Source: Vampirovibrio chlorellavorus
Lineage (GTDB): Bacteria > Cyanobacteriota > Vampirovibrionia > Vampirovibrionales > Vampirovibrionaceae
NCBI RefSeq assembly: GCF_003149375.1
Contig: NZ_QFWH01000009.1
Location: 1 to 64,000, forward strand
DNA length: 64,000 nucleotides
Reading direction: 5' to 3'
Part shown: piece by piece, positions 8,520-15,852 of the stretch
How positions within the stretch are numbered: position 1 is the stretch's first letter
How the letters are laid out: every line of letters starts with the position of its first letter
The notes under the pieces: generated by a model
What the model was told of the DNA's origin: nothing
Databases searched by the model: none
Seen by the model: only the letters and a program-made list of their open reading frames with translations
Program-made: the position numbers and the translations under genes

Positions 8520-8611
8520 ACTTATCAGTTACTCAAATTAGAATACCCTTAAAACACTTCATTTATAACTGTTTATGTGCAATTCATTACTGTTCAAAAA
8601 AGGCAAATGAA

Positions 8612-8788
8612 ATGAATACCCCCAACTTATTAAGCATCAAGCAGTTAGCAAGCGAATTGACCGTCTCAGAACAAACCATTCGGCAATGGATCAAACTGGG
8701 TTTGGTCCAAGCTATCAAACTCAGAAAAAAGTGGGTCGTCCCTCTTTCTCAACTGGAAAGCATCAAGAAAAACGGAATCCCTCACTAA
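8612..8788 (+). CDS. Small excisionase-like helix-turn-helix protein
   Basis: A 58-residue ORF beginning ATG at 8612. It reads LLSIKQLASELTVSEQTIRQ followed by WIKLGLVQAIKLRKKWVVP, which is the MerR/Xis-type winged HTH used by excisionases: S-x-x-x-x-A-x-x-L-x-V-S-x-x-T-I-R-x-W-I, then a short wing and a C-terminal LESIKK helix. It precedes the RepA-like ATPase and a tyrosine recombinase on the same strand, the normal company of an excisionase. The same HTH type is fused to the second recombinase near 12.3 kb, which supports a role in directing recombination or regulating the module. Confidence 0.7.
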   Translation: MNTPNLLSIKQLASELTVSEQTIRQWIKLGLVQAIKLRKKWVVPLSQLESIKKNGIPH

Positions 8789-8862
8789 TCCGAACCCCAA
8801 AATTATTTCAGAAAACATCCCCTTAGGGATTTATTTAACCTGCTCAGAAAGGAGCAAATTTT

Positions 8863-9984
8863 ATGTCGACCGAAAACCCCACAATACAAGAATCCTTCAC
8901 CCTGGAACAATTGCTAGCCAAAGAATTTCCAGAGCCCCGTTGGGTTGTTGATACCCTCTTAACGGAAGGGCTCACCATCCTTTCGGGTGGTCCCAAGATG
9001 GGAAAGTCCTGGATGGCCTTGACTATTGGAATTGCAATCGCATTAGACACAAAGGTGTTTGATAAATTGAGCACCCAAACCGGCTCGGTCCTGTATTTGG
9101 CGCTTGAGGATAACTTCCGAAGGCTGCAAGTGCGATGTAAGAAATTACTCAGCCAGGAGCAAATACCCAACGACAAACTTATTTTCCGTGATACGTTCAA
9201 AAAAATGGATGCACAGGGTATTCAGGACTTGCAAGAACTGCTGGAAAAAAATCCAAGCATTCACCTCGTTATCATTGACACTTGGGGTAGAGCCAAGCCC
9301 TCAACCAATGGTAAAGCAGCAAACTACGAAACAGAAACGCTATATCTAGGAGCTCTTCAACGTCTTGCCGTCGATAAAGGCATTAGCATTTTAGTCTTTC
9401 ACCATACCCGAAAAGGCACCGGGAACTCTGAAGACGCTTTTGATGATGTTCTCGGTAGCACGGCTATTACCGGTGTCGCTGATACAAACCTCATCCTGAT
9501 CAAAGACCGTATGACAGGAACGGCCACTTTGAGAATGACAGGCAGGGACATTCAAGACAATGAGCTCTACCTCCAATTTGATGCTGAAACCGTAAGGTGG
9601 AAGATAGTTGAGAAACCGCAGGTTCAGCCCGGTGAGACAGAATCTAAAATTTTAGCCGCTTTTGAAGAGGAGGAAATCTTTGGTCCTAAAGAGGCGGCTG
9701 AAAAAACAGAGATGTCTGAAGACAGAGTTAAGAAAGCCCTAGGCAGAATGGTAGAAAAGGGATTTCTGCTAAAAGAAAATCGGGGCAAATATCAAAAACC
9801 ATTCACCGTGTCACTTCCAACCCAAAAAGCTCATCCAGAAACGACTTCCACGGAGACAGAAGGGTTGTCACCAAATGTCACTTCAGAAGAAGACAATATC
9901 AATCCTCCTTCCGGAAGTGACAACGGTGACAGTGTAGGCCAAGTAGTTGTCACCAGCCAAAGCAACGCCATCCCTGTCTCTTAG
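8863..9984 (+). CDS. RepA-like AAA ATPase (AAA_25)
   Basis: A 373-residue RecA-fold ATPase of the AAA_25/RepA type, related to hexameric replicative helicases of plasmids. Walker A is GGPKMGKSW near 42-50, the Glu-bearing strand is VLYLALEDN near 77-84, and Walker B is VIIDTWGRAKP near 136-146. HHTRKG and a second Asp-rich strand follow. Residues ~255-310 form a winged-helix domain (SKILAAFEEEEIFGPKEAAE then KTEMSEDRVKKALGRM). The C-terminal ~65 residues are low-complexity and polar. A good AAGGAG lies before the ATG. Between an Xis-like gene and a recombinase, it probably helps an integrative or plasmid-like element replicate. Confidence 0.85.
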   Translation: MSTENPTIQESFTLEQLLAKEFPEPRWVVDTLLTEGLTILSGGPKMGKSWMALTIGIAIALDTKVFDKLSTQTGSVLYLALEDNFRRLQVRCKKLLSQEQIPNDKLIFRDTFKKMDAQGIQDLQELLEKNPSIHLVIIDTWGRAKPSTNGKAANYETETLYLGALQRLAVDKGISILVFHHTRKGTGNSEDAFDDVLGSTAITGVADTNLILIKDRMTGTATLRMTGRDIQDNELYLQFDAETVRWKIVEKPQVQPGETESKILAAFEEEEIFGPKEAAEKTEMSEDRVKKALGRMVEKGFLLKENRGKYQKPFTVSLPTQKAHPETTSTETEGLSPNVTSEEDNINPPSGSDNGDSVGQVVVTSQSNAIPVS

Positions 9985-10039
9985 CAAGATAGGGACAAAG
10001 TGAAACGAATTTTTATTCAATAAAAGGAGACCCTAATTA

Positions 10040-10897
10040 ATGACTTCTCAAACTTTAACCCATTTTGAAGCTGCTCACGCTTGGGCAGAAGGCATGGAAA
10101 ACGGAACTTTAACAGGTAGAGTTTTCAGCAGCAGCACGAGCCAAATCTACTGCTATTATGCCGTTGATTTTTTTACTACCTACGATGTTTTGTCAGAATC
10201 CACCCTGAAAAGCGCTCTAGCTTCCATCCCTGCAGAAAATTTTGCCAAACGAGAAAAATATCATCGTACTTTGATTTCGCTTGCAAAATATTTGGTTGCC
10301 GAAGGGATTCTAGCTGAGCCTCAGCTAGTCAAAATGCAGAAACTCAGACCCAAACGCCACCTGCCACCCAAGAAGACTGTTGTAGATGCTGAGAACCTAG
10401 CCATACTCCTGGAAGCCTGTGTATCCAAATTAGATCAGTTGATTGTAACCCTGCTTTCCTCTACAGGCATCAGAGCAACAGAAGCCTGCAATATTAAAAT
10501 TAACGACATCAATTTTGCTAAACAAAGTTTAACAATCCGAGTTGGCAAATGGGGTAAGAGCCGCCGTGTTGGTCTCTCCCTCAACGCAGTTCAAGCCATC
10601 CAACTATATTTAGAAGGCAGAGCCTACCAAAGTAACGAATACCTTTTTCTAAACAGAAAGAACCAGAAAATGGATCGCCATGGGCTAAATCAAAGGCTTC
10701 AGCGTATTGGCAAACTAGCTGGTATTCCTGTTTCTCCTCATGCCTTGCGACGTGCTTTTGTGACGATTAACGCTAACAACGGGAAGCCTCTGCATATGCT
10801 TCAGATGGCTTGCGGCCATAGTGATATTGAAACAACCCGCAGTTACTGTATGACCACAGAAGAGGAGGTGATCAATGCAATGAAGACCTGGGGTTAA
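10040..10897 (+). CDS. Tyrosine recombinase of the mobile module
   Basis: A 285-residue phage-type integrase/XerC-like recombinase. The N-terminal SAM-like core-binding domain spans ~5-110. In the catalytic domain the expected residues are present: R145 in TGIRATEAC, a beta-hairpin Lys near 170-173, H234 and R237 in HALRR, H260 in CGHSD and nucleophile Y269 in TRSYCMT. AAAAGGAG precedes the ATG. It is clearly paralogous to the recombinase at 11.2-12.3 kb: both share PAE-FAKREK and RHLPPKK stretches and the same catalytic environment, including the unusual SYCMTTE. It lacks the HTH extension of the paralog, but a free HTH gene lies upstream. Confidence 0.93.
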   Translation: MTSQTLTHFEAAHAWAEGMENGTLTGRVFSSSTSQIYCYYAVDFFTTYDVLSESTLKSALASIPAENFAKREKYHRTLISLAKYLVAEGILAEPQLVKMQKLRPKRHLPPKKTVVDAENLAILLEACVSKLDQLIVTLLSSTGIRATEACNIKINDINFAKQSLTIRVGKWGKSRRVGLSLNAVQAIQLYLEGRAYQSNEYLFLNRKNQKMDRHGLNQRLQRIGKLAGIPVSPHALRRAFVTINANNGKPLHMLQMACGHSDIETTRSYCMTTEEEVINAMKTWG

Positions 10898-10935
10898 GCC
10901 CCGATAGTAAATTACAATAATTAAGGACTTTAAAA

Positions 10936-11154
10936 ATGTTGAAAAAAACAAAAAAGATCCAAGTCTCTTCTGAAAGAGAGCGTGAAGGTTACTCTGGAAG
11001 GTTTGCAGAACTCTTCAGTGAAGAAGAATATCTGGAAATTATAAACGGCAGTAAGCCCACTTTCCCTAATCAGTGTGATGAAGGTGAAATAGCAGACATC
11101 CTTTCTCCTTTTTTCGCCCCGTTTCCTATGTGGCAACAGGACACGTCTGATTGA
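10936..11154 (+). CDS. Small hypothetical protein of the mobile module
   Basis: A 72-residue charged protein beginning KKTKKIQVSSERERE, with an acidic middle and an aromatic-proline C-terminus. No domain is recognised. It begins 38 bases after the recombinase stop with AAGGA upstream of the ATG, so it is the last gene of the Xis-RepA-recombinase transcript, just before a hairpin. It could be a small accessory protein; the confidence is in expression, not function. Confidence 0.5.
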   Translation: MLKKTKKIQVSSEREREGYSGRFAELFSEEEYLEIINGSKPTFPNQCDEGEIADILSPFFAPFPMWQQDTSD

Positions 11155-11190
11155 GATTAAGGAGCAGCTTAAAACAGAAAAATAAGAGTC

Positions 11191-11221
11191 AAGCCCCCAT
11201 TGAAATACTCTCTGGGGGCTT
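11191..11221. terminator. Hairpin between convergent mobile genes
   Basis: AAGCCCCC and GGGGGCTT form an 8-bp stem around a 15-base loop. It lies between the end of the plus-strand module and the end of the minus-strand integrase. U-tracts on either side are weak, so it is a probable but not ideal bidirectional terminator. Confidence 0.55.
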
Positions 11222-11247
11222 GCAGCCTGTTTCAACCCTAATACTTT

Positions 11248-12315
11248 TTATTTTTCATCCCAAGTTCTCATTGCCTCAACAACTTCCTGCTCAGTAGTCA
11301 TGCAGTAACTACGAGTCGTAGCAATATCTGAATGCCCACAAGCAATCTGGAGCATGACTAGAGATCTACCCTTATTTGCATTTAGCGTTACAAACGCTCT
11401 TCGCAGGGCATGTGGATAAGCTGTTACCCCAGCATCTCGGGCAATACGCTGGATGCGTTGGTGAATACCGTGGCGGTCCATTGGCTTTCCAACACGATTC
11501 AGAAATAGATACGCACTTGGTCCACAATCAATGCGAGTCTCTCGATAGGACTGAATCGCTTCAATCACGCCCACAGGAAGCCCAACCTTTCGAGTTTTCC
11601 CTCCTTTGCCACGTTGAACCGTTAAGATGGCCTTTTTCAGGTCTATATCAGAAAATCGAAGCTGGCAGGCCTCTGAGGCTCGTAAACCAGTATGCGCCAA
11701 CAGAGTAACAAGCAAGGTGTCTAATGGACTTTCGCATGCCTTTAAGAGGCTTGTAAGGCTATCGGTATCCACTGTCGCCTTTTTAGGTGGAAGGTGCCGC
11801 CTAGGGGTTAATGGTTTTACTTCCTCTAGAAAAGATTCTGACAAAGCTTTTTCCTGAATCAGGTATTTACCAAGGCAAACCAATGCCTTGAATATCTTTT
11901 CCCGCTTGGCAAAATGCTCAGCAGGGATAGAGGCCAGCTTTTCCTTTAGACTGTCTGCCGATAAGGCTGAATAACTCTCAAAAAACTTCTCCACATAAAG
12001 CTGATAGATTTCCACAGTCCGAGAACTAAACACCTTTCCATTGAAAACCCCTGTCTGCATCGCTTTAATCCAGACAGGAACAAACTCGGGGTGACTTTTT
12101 AAGACTTGGGGTTTCCTATTTGTCTTTGAGGCGCTTTTGAAACTTGTCAGTTGGTCTTGCTGGGCAAGCAATAACTCGACCGCAAGGGGGCTGATTTGAT
12201 AAGTGATTGAGCCGCCATAGGGCTTTGGAATGGCTGATAACTTGCCCGTTTCACACCAAGTCTTTACAGTCTGCCGAGATACACCAAGGATTTTAGCCAC
12301 ATCACCAACACTCAA
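11248..12315 (-). CDS. HTH-fused tyrosine integrase at tRNA-Pro
   Basis: An integrase whose N-terminus is an Xis/MerR-like HTH (LSVGDVAKILGVSRQTVKTW, then CETGKLSAIPKPYGG). A linker, a core-binding domain, and a catalytic domain follow, with TGLRASEAC (Arg), HALRR (His/Arg), CGHSD (His) and RSYCMT (Tyr). The start is a puzzle. The frame is open from here back through the tRNA-Pro gene, with no ATG or GTG between the tRNA 3' end and the HTH. I list the TTG at 12315, which opens the HTH; an ATT at 12477 or codons inside the tRNA are alternatives. It is oriented away from the tRNA on the same strand, as expected for the integrase of an element using the tRNA 3' end as its attachment site. It is a paralog of the recombinase at 10040-10897. 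Confidence 0.88.
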   Translation of the reverse strand: MSVGDVAKILGVSRQTVKTWCETGKLSAIPKPYGGSITYQISPLAVELLLAQQDQLTSFKSASKTNRKPQVLKSHPEFVPVWIKAMQTGVFNGKVFSSRTVEIYQLYVEKFFESYSALSADSLKEKLASIPAEHFAKREKIFKALVCLGKYLIQEKALSESFLEEVKPLTPRRHLPPKKATVDTDSLTSLLKACESPLDTLLVTLLAHTGLRASEACQLRFSDIDLKKAILTVQRGKGGKTRKVGLPVGVIEAIQSYRETRIDCGPSAYLFLNRVGKPMDRHGIHQRIQRIARDAGVTAYPHALRRAFVTLNANKGRSLVMLQIACGHSDIATTRSYCMTTEQEVVEAMRTWDEK

Positions 12316-12476
12316 AAAGTGGCCGGAAGAACTTGTCAGTTGTTTGTCAGTTTGCCCCTTTTTGGGTCGTTTTTGACCCGATTTCGGTTGAGAATTCTCA
12401 GAAACTAAAACAGTCCCCGGATTCGCTGAAAAAGCTGGAATCGCTGGAGACTGTTGGGGTTTAGATGGTTTATAAA

Positions 12477-12553
12477 TGGTCGGACCGACAGGATTTGAAC
12501 CTGCGACCCCTTCCACCCCAAGGAAGTGCGCTACCAAGCTGCGCTACGGCCCG
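12477..12553 (-). tRNA. tRNA-Pro (anticodon GGG)
   Basis: Reading the minus strand, the acceptor CGGGCCG pairs with CGGTCCG (one G-U), the D-arm is GCGCAGCTTGGTAGCGC, the anticodon stem CTTCC/GGAAG closes the loop TTGGGGT giving anticodon GGG, and the T-arm GCAGG-TTCAAAT-CCTGT is canonical. A73 and an encoded CCA end at 12477. The closeness to bacterial tRNA-Pro is strong. It is the probable attachment site of the island to its left: the integrase reads away from the 3' end. Confidence 0.97.
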
Positions 12554-12579
12554 ATTTGATTTACAAGGGGATAGTGGTA

Positions 12580-12608
12580 AGTATATGTAAAGAGCATTCC
12601 CTTAACAA
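12580..12608 (-). promoter_or_regulatory. Promoter of tRNA-Pro
   Basis: On the minus strand, TTGTTA is followed 17 bases later by TATACT, a close sigma-70-type match. Transcription would start about 20 bases before the mature tRNA 5' end. With no obvious terminator after the tRNA, it could read on into the integrase. Confidence 0.7.
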
Positions 12609-12750
12609 GACCCCATTCGCAAATGTGTAAAAAATCAACACAAAACAAAAACACCCTTAGCCTGGAACCCAAACACCCTTTGAGCGCCATTGATTAACGC
12701 CCTCTTTTTCAGGATATTGATGTACATTGAGCCATCAGGAGCCCCTCGGC

Positions 12751-13494
12751 ATGAAACGTCCTTTCTTCTTTTTAGTCGCGCTTTGCCAGCTTATGCTTCT
12801 CTTCAACCCGGTGTGGGCCCTTAACGACAGTGCGTCTCCACGGCCCGTTCTTGCCCCGCAGCGAACACTACAGAATCAACAACACCTCCCCGATAGACAA
12901 ATCGCCCAACTGCAGGGACAAATAAAAATCGCGCCCGCGGTCAACACGCCTGAAACCATTCTCAAACGCCTGCAATCGGCCAATCAGATTCCCCCGGAAG
13001 TCTGGCCCACGCTCCAGATAGAGCGCTCTGATACGCTCAACGCCTCTACCGACGGCAAGAACCTGATGATCACCGACACCCTGTTGGCCAAACTGCGCAA
13101 CGATGACGAGCGCGCCTTTGTCCTCTCCCACGAGCTGGCCCATATTCTGCTGTCTCATATCAGTAAAACCCAGCTACGACGCACTGGACTGTCCTTGCTG
13201 GACTATTTCCTGGAGCGCAAGGCCGGACCAAACAGCTTGCTGGCCACAGCCAGCCGTCTCGGCATCAATCTGGTTGATCTCAAATCCTCTCGCGGATATG
13301 AGTATCAGGCGGACGACCTTGGGGTCCAGCTCATGAGCAAAGCAGGCTATAACCCACAAGCAGCCATTCAGGTCTTTGATATTCTGGAAGCCAATAACCC
13401 GACTGGTGGCACGCCGGGCTTCCTGCTCTCTCACCCCATTAGCCGAAGCCGCATTGAAGCGCTGGTCAAAAAATACAAGCTCTCGCTTCAATAA
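12751..13494 (+). CDS. Secreted M48-family metallopeptidase
   Basis: A 247-residue zinc protease of the M48 family (BepA/LoiP/Oma1 type). The signal peptide is KRPFFFLVALCQLMLLFNPV with cleavage near VWA. HELAH at 127-131 supplies two zinc ligands and the catalytic Glu; the third ligand is E184 in EYQADDLG, the normal M48 position. LLSHPISRSRIEAL near the end is the family's substrate-cleft motif. The ATG at 12751 is chosen because AGGAG lies just upstream; the longer TTG-started frame adds eight codons without a better signal. It is monocistronic and likely does quality control of exported proteins in the periplasm. Confidence 0.92.
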   Translation: MKRPFFFLVALCQLMLLFNPVWALNDSASPRPVLAPQRTLQNQQHLPDRQIAQLQGQIKIAPAVNTPETILKRLQSANQIPPEVWPTLQIERSDTLNASTDGKNLMITDTLLAKLRNDDERAFVLSHELAHILLSHISKTQLRRTGLSLLDYFLERKAGPNSLLATASRLGINLVDLKSSRGYEYQADDLGVQLMSKAGYNPQAAIQVFDILEANNPTGGTPGFLLSHPISRSRIEALVKKYKLSLQ

Positions 13495-13738
13495 GAGCGA
13501 TTCGCAACAACAATCGTTGGTCTGACCCCCCTTATCACTTAGACTAGACGAGCCAAAAAATGACTCCTGCAATCCGATTTGTCAAATCCCGTTTCTGCAG
13601 TCCTATCCACTTGGGCTATAGTCAACCAGCGGTCTTTAGTCATCAAAGTAGACAATAGACCTATTGTTTGCCGGGCAGTACTCATGCTAACTGTCTGCAG
13701 GCAATCATTTTACCCTTGTTGACCATAAAAAACAGGAC

Positions 13739-13767
13739 TTGAAACTTACTCCAAATGATTCCATAAT
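13739..13767 (+). promoter_or_regulatory. Sigma-70-type promoter of zinc-ribbon gene
   Basis: TTGAAA, then a 17-base spacer, then CATAAT. The predicted start near 13774 gives a leader of about 100 bases before the ATG at 13876. The same layout (TTGAAC, 17 bases, CATAAT) is found upstream of the paralog at 15852. Confidence 0.65.
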
Positions 13768-13815
13768 ACATCTGAGAGTTTCTGCGGATAGGTTGTTCAG
13801 TCTCACGTAAGACAA

Positions 13816-13868
13816 GGCCTCGTTCAAGAAAACTCCCGGTACACTAAACTCATAAATCGAATGAGGCC
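13816..13868 (+). promoter_or_regulatory. Leader hairpin covering the Shine-Dalgarno
   Basis: GGCCTCGTTC at 13816-13825 can pair with GAATGAGGCC at 13859-13868 (10 bp, one G-U). The right arm contains the only SD-like sequence (ATGAGG) before the ATG at 13876. Pairing would hide it, suggesting translation control by temperature or by protein binding. Confidence 0.45.
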
Positions 13869-13875
13869 ATGTTAA

Positions 13876-14208
13876 ATGGAAGACAAACAGATCGTCTGTA
13901 CGACTTGCGGTACTGACTTTACCTTCACGGGGGAAGAGCAAGAATTTTACTTTACCAAAGGCTTCCAGGAGCCCAAGAAGTGCAAGCCCTGCCGGGATGC
14001 GGCCAAGCAAGCCCGTGGCGGCGGCGGTGGCGCTCGTGGCGGATTTGGTGGCGGTGGAAACCGTGGCGGTGGGTATGGTGCCCCTCGTGAAATGTTTGAC
14101 GCGGTGTGTGCCGGTTGCGGCGTGCAAACCCAGGTGCCCTTCCAGCCCAAAGGCAGCAAGCCCGTTTATTGCCGGGACTGCTTCCAGGCCAGTCGGTCTT
14201 ACTACTAA
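13876..14208 (+). CDS. RGG-like zinc-ribbon protein
   Basis: A 110-residue protein with two zinc ribbons around a glycine/arginine-rich middle. The first has CTTCGTDFTFTGEEQEFY then KKCKPCRDAAKQAR. The middle, about 50-72, is RGG-box-like. The second has CAGCGVQTQVPFQPKGSKPV then YCRDCF. The paired CxxC motifs of this family are common in several bacterial phyla, usually annotated only as zinc-ribbon proteins. RGG-type segments often bind RNA, so a cold-shock or RNA-chaperone role is plausible but inferred. It has its own promoter, a long leader and a strong terminator, so it is a monocistronic and probably regulated gene. A close paralog lies at 15532-15852 on the other strand. Confidence 0.85.
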   Translation: MEDKQIVCTTCGTDFTFTGEEQEFYFTKGFQEPKKCKPCRDAAKQARGGGGGARGGFGGGGNRGGGYGAPREMFDAVCAGCGVQTQVPFQPKGSKPVYCRDCFQASRSYY

Positions 14209-14230
14209 ATTTTCAGTAGATTTGACAAAA

Positions 14231-14265
14231 GAGGCAAGTTTAACACTTGCCTCTTTTAATCTTTT
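14231..14265 (+). terminator. Intrinsic terminator
   Basis: GAGGCAAGT and ACTTGCCTC form a perfect 9-bp stem around a 5-base loop, followed by TTTTAATCTTTTT. It ends the zinc-ribbon transcript. Confidence 0.9.
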
Positions 14266-14335
14266 TGGGTTTTAAGCTCAGTGGTAAGAACCATTGGTAA
14301 AAAGGTGGTTGGAAAATGGTAAGAACGGGTTGAGC

Positions 14336-15241
14336 CTATCGCTCTACCACTTGGGCCTGCAGACCCGGTAACGGCTTCACCACCGCGGGGCTTTGCCCGG
14401 AAACCACCGGATGGATTTTCCAGGCCAGACCGGTTACTTGCATCAGTTTGATGATGCCGTAGGTCAGGTCGAACTCCCACCAGCGGTGTCCGCTTTTGGC
14501 CGCACTGGGATTGGCGTGGTGATTGTTGTGCCAGCCTTCTCCGAAAGAAAGCAGGGCCACCCACCAGATGTTTCGGCTGTCATCCCGTGTTTCATAATTC
14601 CGGTACCCCATCACATGGGTCACCGAATTAACAAACCAGGTGATGTGCCAGACCCAGGCAATCCGGAAAAAACCGCCCCAGATGATCATTGAAGTGGCCA
14701 TCTTGAAGCCGCCCATCCAGAAACCCACCCCGTACAAAAGGGCCAGGAATCCCAGGTTGATAGGCAGGAAGAACCGGGCCAGGAATTGAGCCCAGGGATC
14801 ATTGACGAGATCCGGGATAAACCGGGCCTGAACGGCAGGATCCTGAGAGCGCTCATCGTCGTAAAGCAGCCAAAGCACATGGGCCCAGGCAAAACTGACG
14901 CGCGGGCTGTGCGGGTCCATCTCCTGATCCGATTCCATGTGGTGCAAGCGGTGTGTGGCCACCCACCAGGAGGGATCACCCTCCAGAGAGAGCGTTCCAC
15001 AGAGCATTAAAAAATACTTCACCAGCTTGTGGGTCTTAAAACTGCGGTGACTCAGCAAGCGATGGTAGCACAGGGTAATCCCCAGGCAGCCCGTCGCGAA
15101 CATCATCACCACAAAAACGCCAAAGCCTTGCCAGGTAAACGTAAAAGGAGCAGCCAAAGCCAATGTGTGAACCAAAACCAGCGCAATCAGCATGGGCATG
15201 CGAATCGGCTGATTTTCAACACGCTTGGGTAACAAGGTCAT
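14336..15241 (-). CDS. Acyl-CoA/acyl-lipid delta-9-type desaturase
   Basis: A 301-residue membrane fatty acid desaturase that introduces a double bond using a di-iron centre and oxygen. The three histidine boxes are HRLLSH at 60-65, HRLHH at 97-101 and HNNHH at 238-242, matching the DesC/stearoyl-CoA-type class. Hydrophobic pairs around 15-50 and 155-200 fit the usual membrane topology. It lies downstream of a small basic protein and a zinc-ribbon protein on the same strand (gaps of 24 and 56 bases), so these three may be co-transcribed from the promoter near 16.0 kb. The association with RNA-binding-type proteins suggests a cold-adaptation locus; the substrate position is not provable here. 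Confidence 0.93.
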   Translation of the reverse strand: MTLLPKRVENQPIRMPMLIALVLVHTLALAAPFTFTWQGFGVFVVMMFATGCLGITLCYHRLLSHRSFKTHKLVKYFLMLCGTLSLEGDPSWWVATHRLHHMESDQEMDPHSPRVSFAWAHVLWLLYDDERSQDPAVQARFIPDLVNDPWAQFLARFFLPINLGFLALLYGVGFWMGGFKMATSMIIWGGFFRIAWVWHITWFVNSVTHVMGYRNYETRDDSRNIWWVALLSFGEGWHNNHHANPSAAKSGHRWWEFDLTYGIIKLMQVTGLAWKIHPVVSGQSPAVVKPLPGLQAQVVER

Positions 15242-15297
15242 TCAAAAAAATCCTTAAGCTTGTTGTTATGCAATTTGTTTGAACTTGTCCCGACGAA

Positions 15298-15507
15298 TTA
15301 AGCTTCAGGAGCAGCAGGTCTGGCAATGGCTTGCGGCTGGGAAGCGGGCTGCGCAAAAGACTGCGGCGCCACACCTGCGGCAGCAGCGGGAGCGGCAGGA
15401 CGAGGGCCAGCGAAGCGACGGCGCTTGTCAGTGCTTTTTTTGCGGTATTTACGCGCATTTTCCAGATTGCGAAGCGCTTTTTCTTTTTTCTGATTATTTT
15501 TTGCCAT
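15298..15507 (-). CDS. Small basic Lys/Arg- and Ala/Pro-rich protein
   Basis: A 69-residue protein. Residues 1-33 are strongly basic and helical (NNQKKEKALRNLENARKYRK), and the rest is an Ala/Pro/Gln-rich tail without structure. The composition suits a nucleic-acid-binding protein. It sits between the zinc-ribbon paralog and the desaturase in the same orientation. I recognise no family. Confidence 0.6.
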   Translation of the reverse strand: MAKNNQKKEKALRNLENARKYRKKSTDKRRRFAGPRPAAPAAAAGVAPQSFAQPASQPQAIARPAAPEA

Positions 15508-15531
15508 TAGCGGATTACCTTATGGTTTGCA

Positions 15532-15852
15532 TTAGTAAGCGTAGTTGTTGGTGCGGCTGGCCTGGAAGCAGTCCCGGCAATAAACGGGCTTGCTGCCATT
15601 GGGCTGGAAAGGCACCTGGGTTTGCACGCCGCAACCGGCGCACACTGCGTCAAACATTTCACGAGGGGCGCCGTATCCGCCGCCGCCGTAACCACCACGG
15701 CTACCACCACCGCCACGGGCCTGCTTGGCTGCGTCCCGGCAGGGTTTGCACTTGCCAGGCTCGGAAAAGCCCTTGGACTGGTAAAATTCTTGCTCTTCCT
15801 GAGTAAATACAAAGGAAGTGCCACAAGCTTTACAAGAAATATCTTTATCCAT
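15532..15852 (-). CDS. RGG-like zinc-ribbon protein (paralog)
   Basis: About 106 residues and strongly similar to the protein at 13876-14208. It has CKACGTSFVFTQEEQEFY, then GKCKPCRDAAKQAR, a shorter Gly/Arg-rich linker, and CAGCGVQTQVPFQPNGSKPV with YCRDCF. The ATG at 15852 is preferred because GAAGAGG lies ~10 bases upstream; six more in-frame codons upstream lack a site. Its promoter has the same spacing as the paralog's and leaves a ~140-base leader. It is probably the first gene of a unit running through the basic protein to the desaturase. Confidence 0.85.
   Translation of the reverse strand: MDKDISCKACGTSFVFTQEEQEFYQSKGFSEPGKCKPCRDAAKQARGGGGSRGGYGGGGYGAPREMFDAVCAGCGVQTQVPFQPNGSKPVYCRDCFQASRTNNYAY

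Larger units (their letters stand above)
13495..13875. other. Promoter and long leader region of zinc-ribbon gene
   Basis: No gene is seen. The first ~240 bases hold nothing I recognise. The rest carries a strong promoter at 13739-13767 and a ~100-base transcribed leader containing an SD-masking hairpin, listed separately. Confidence 0.6.

Noticed and set aside
12316-12537. N-terminal 74 codons of the integrase frame, including residues inside the tRNA
   Set aside because: The first ~20 codons are the tRNA sequence itself and the rest is an unstructured stretch with no ordinary start; I kept only the frame from the HTH onward.
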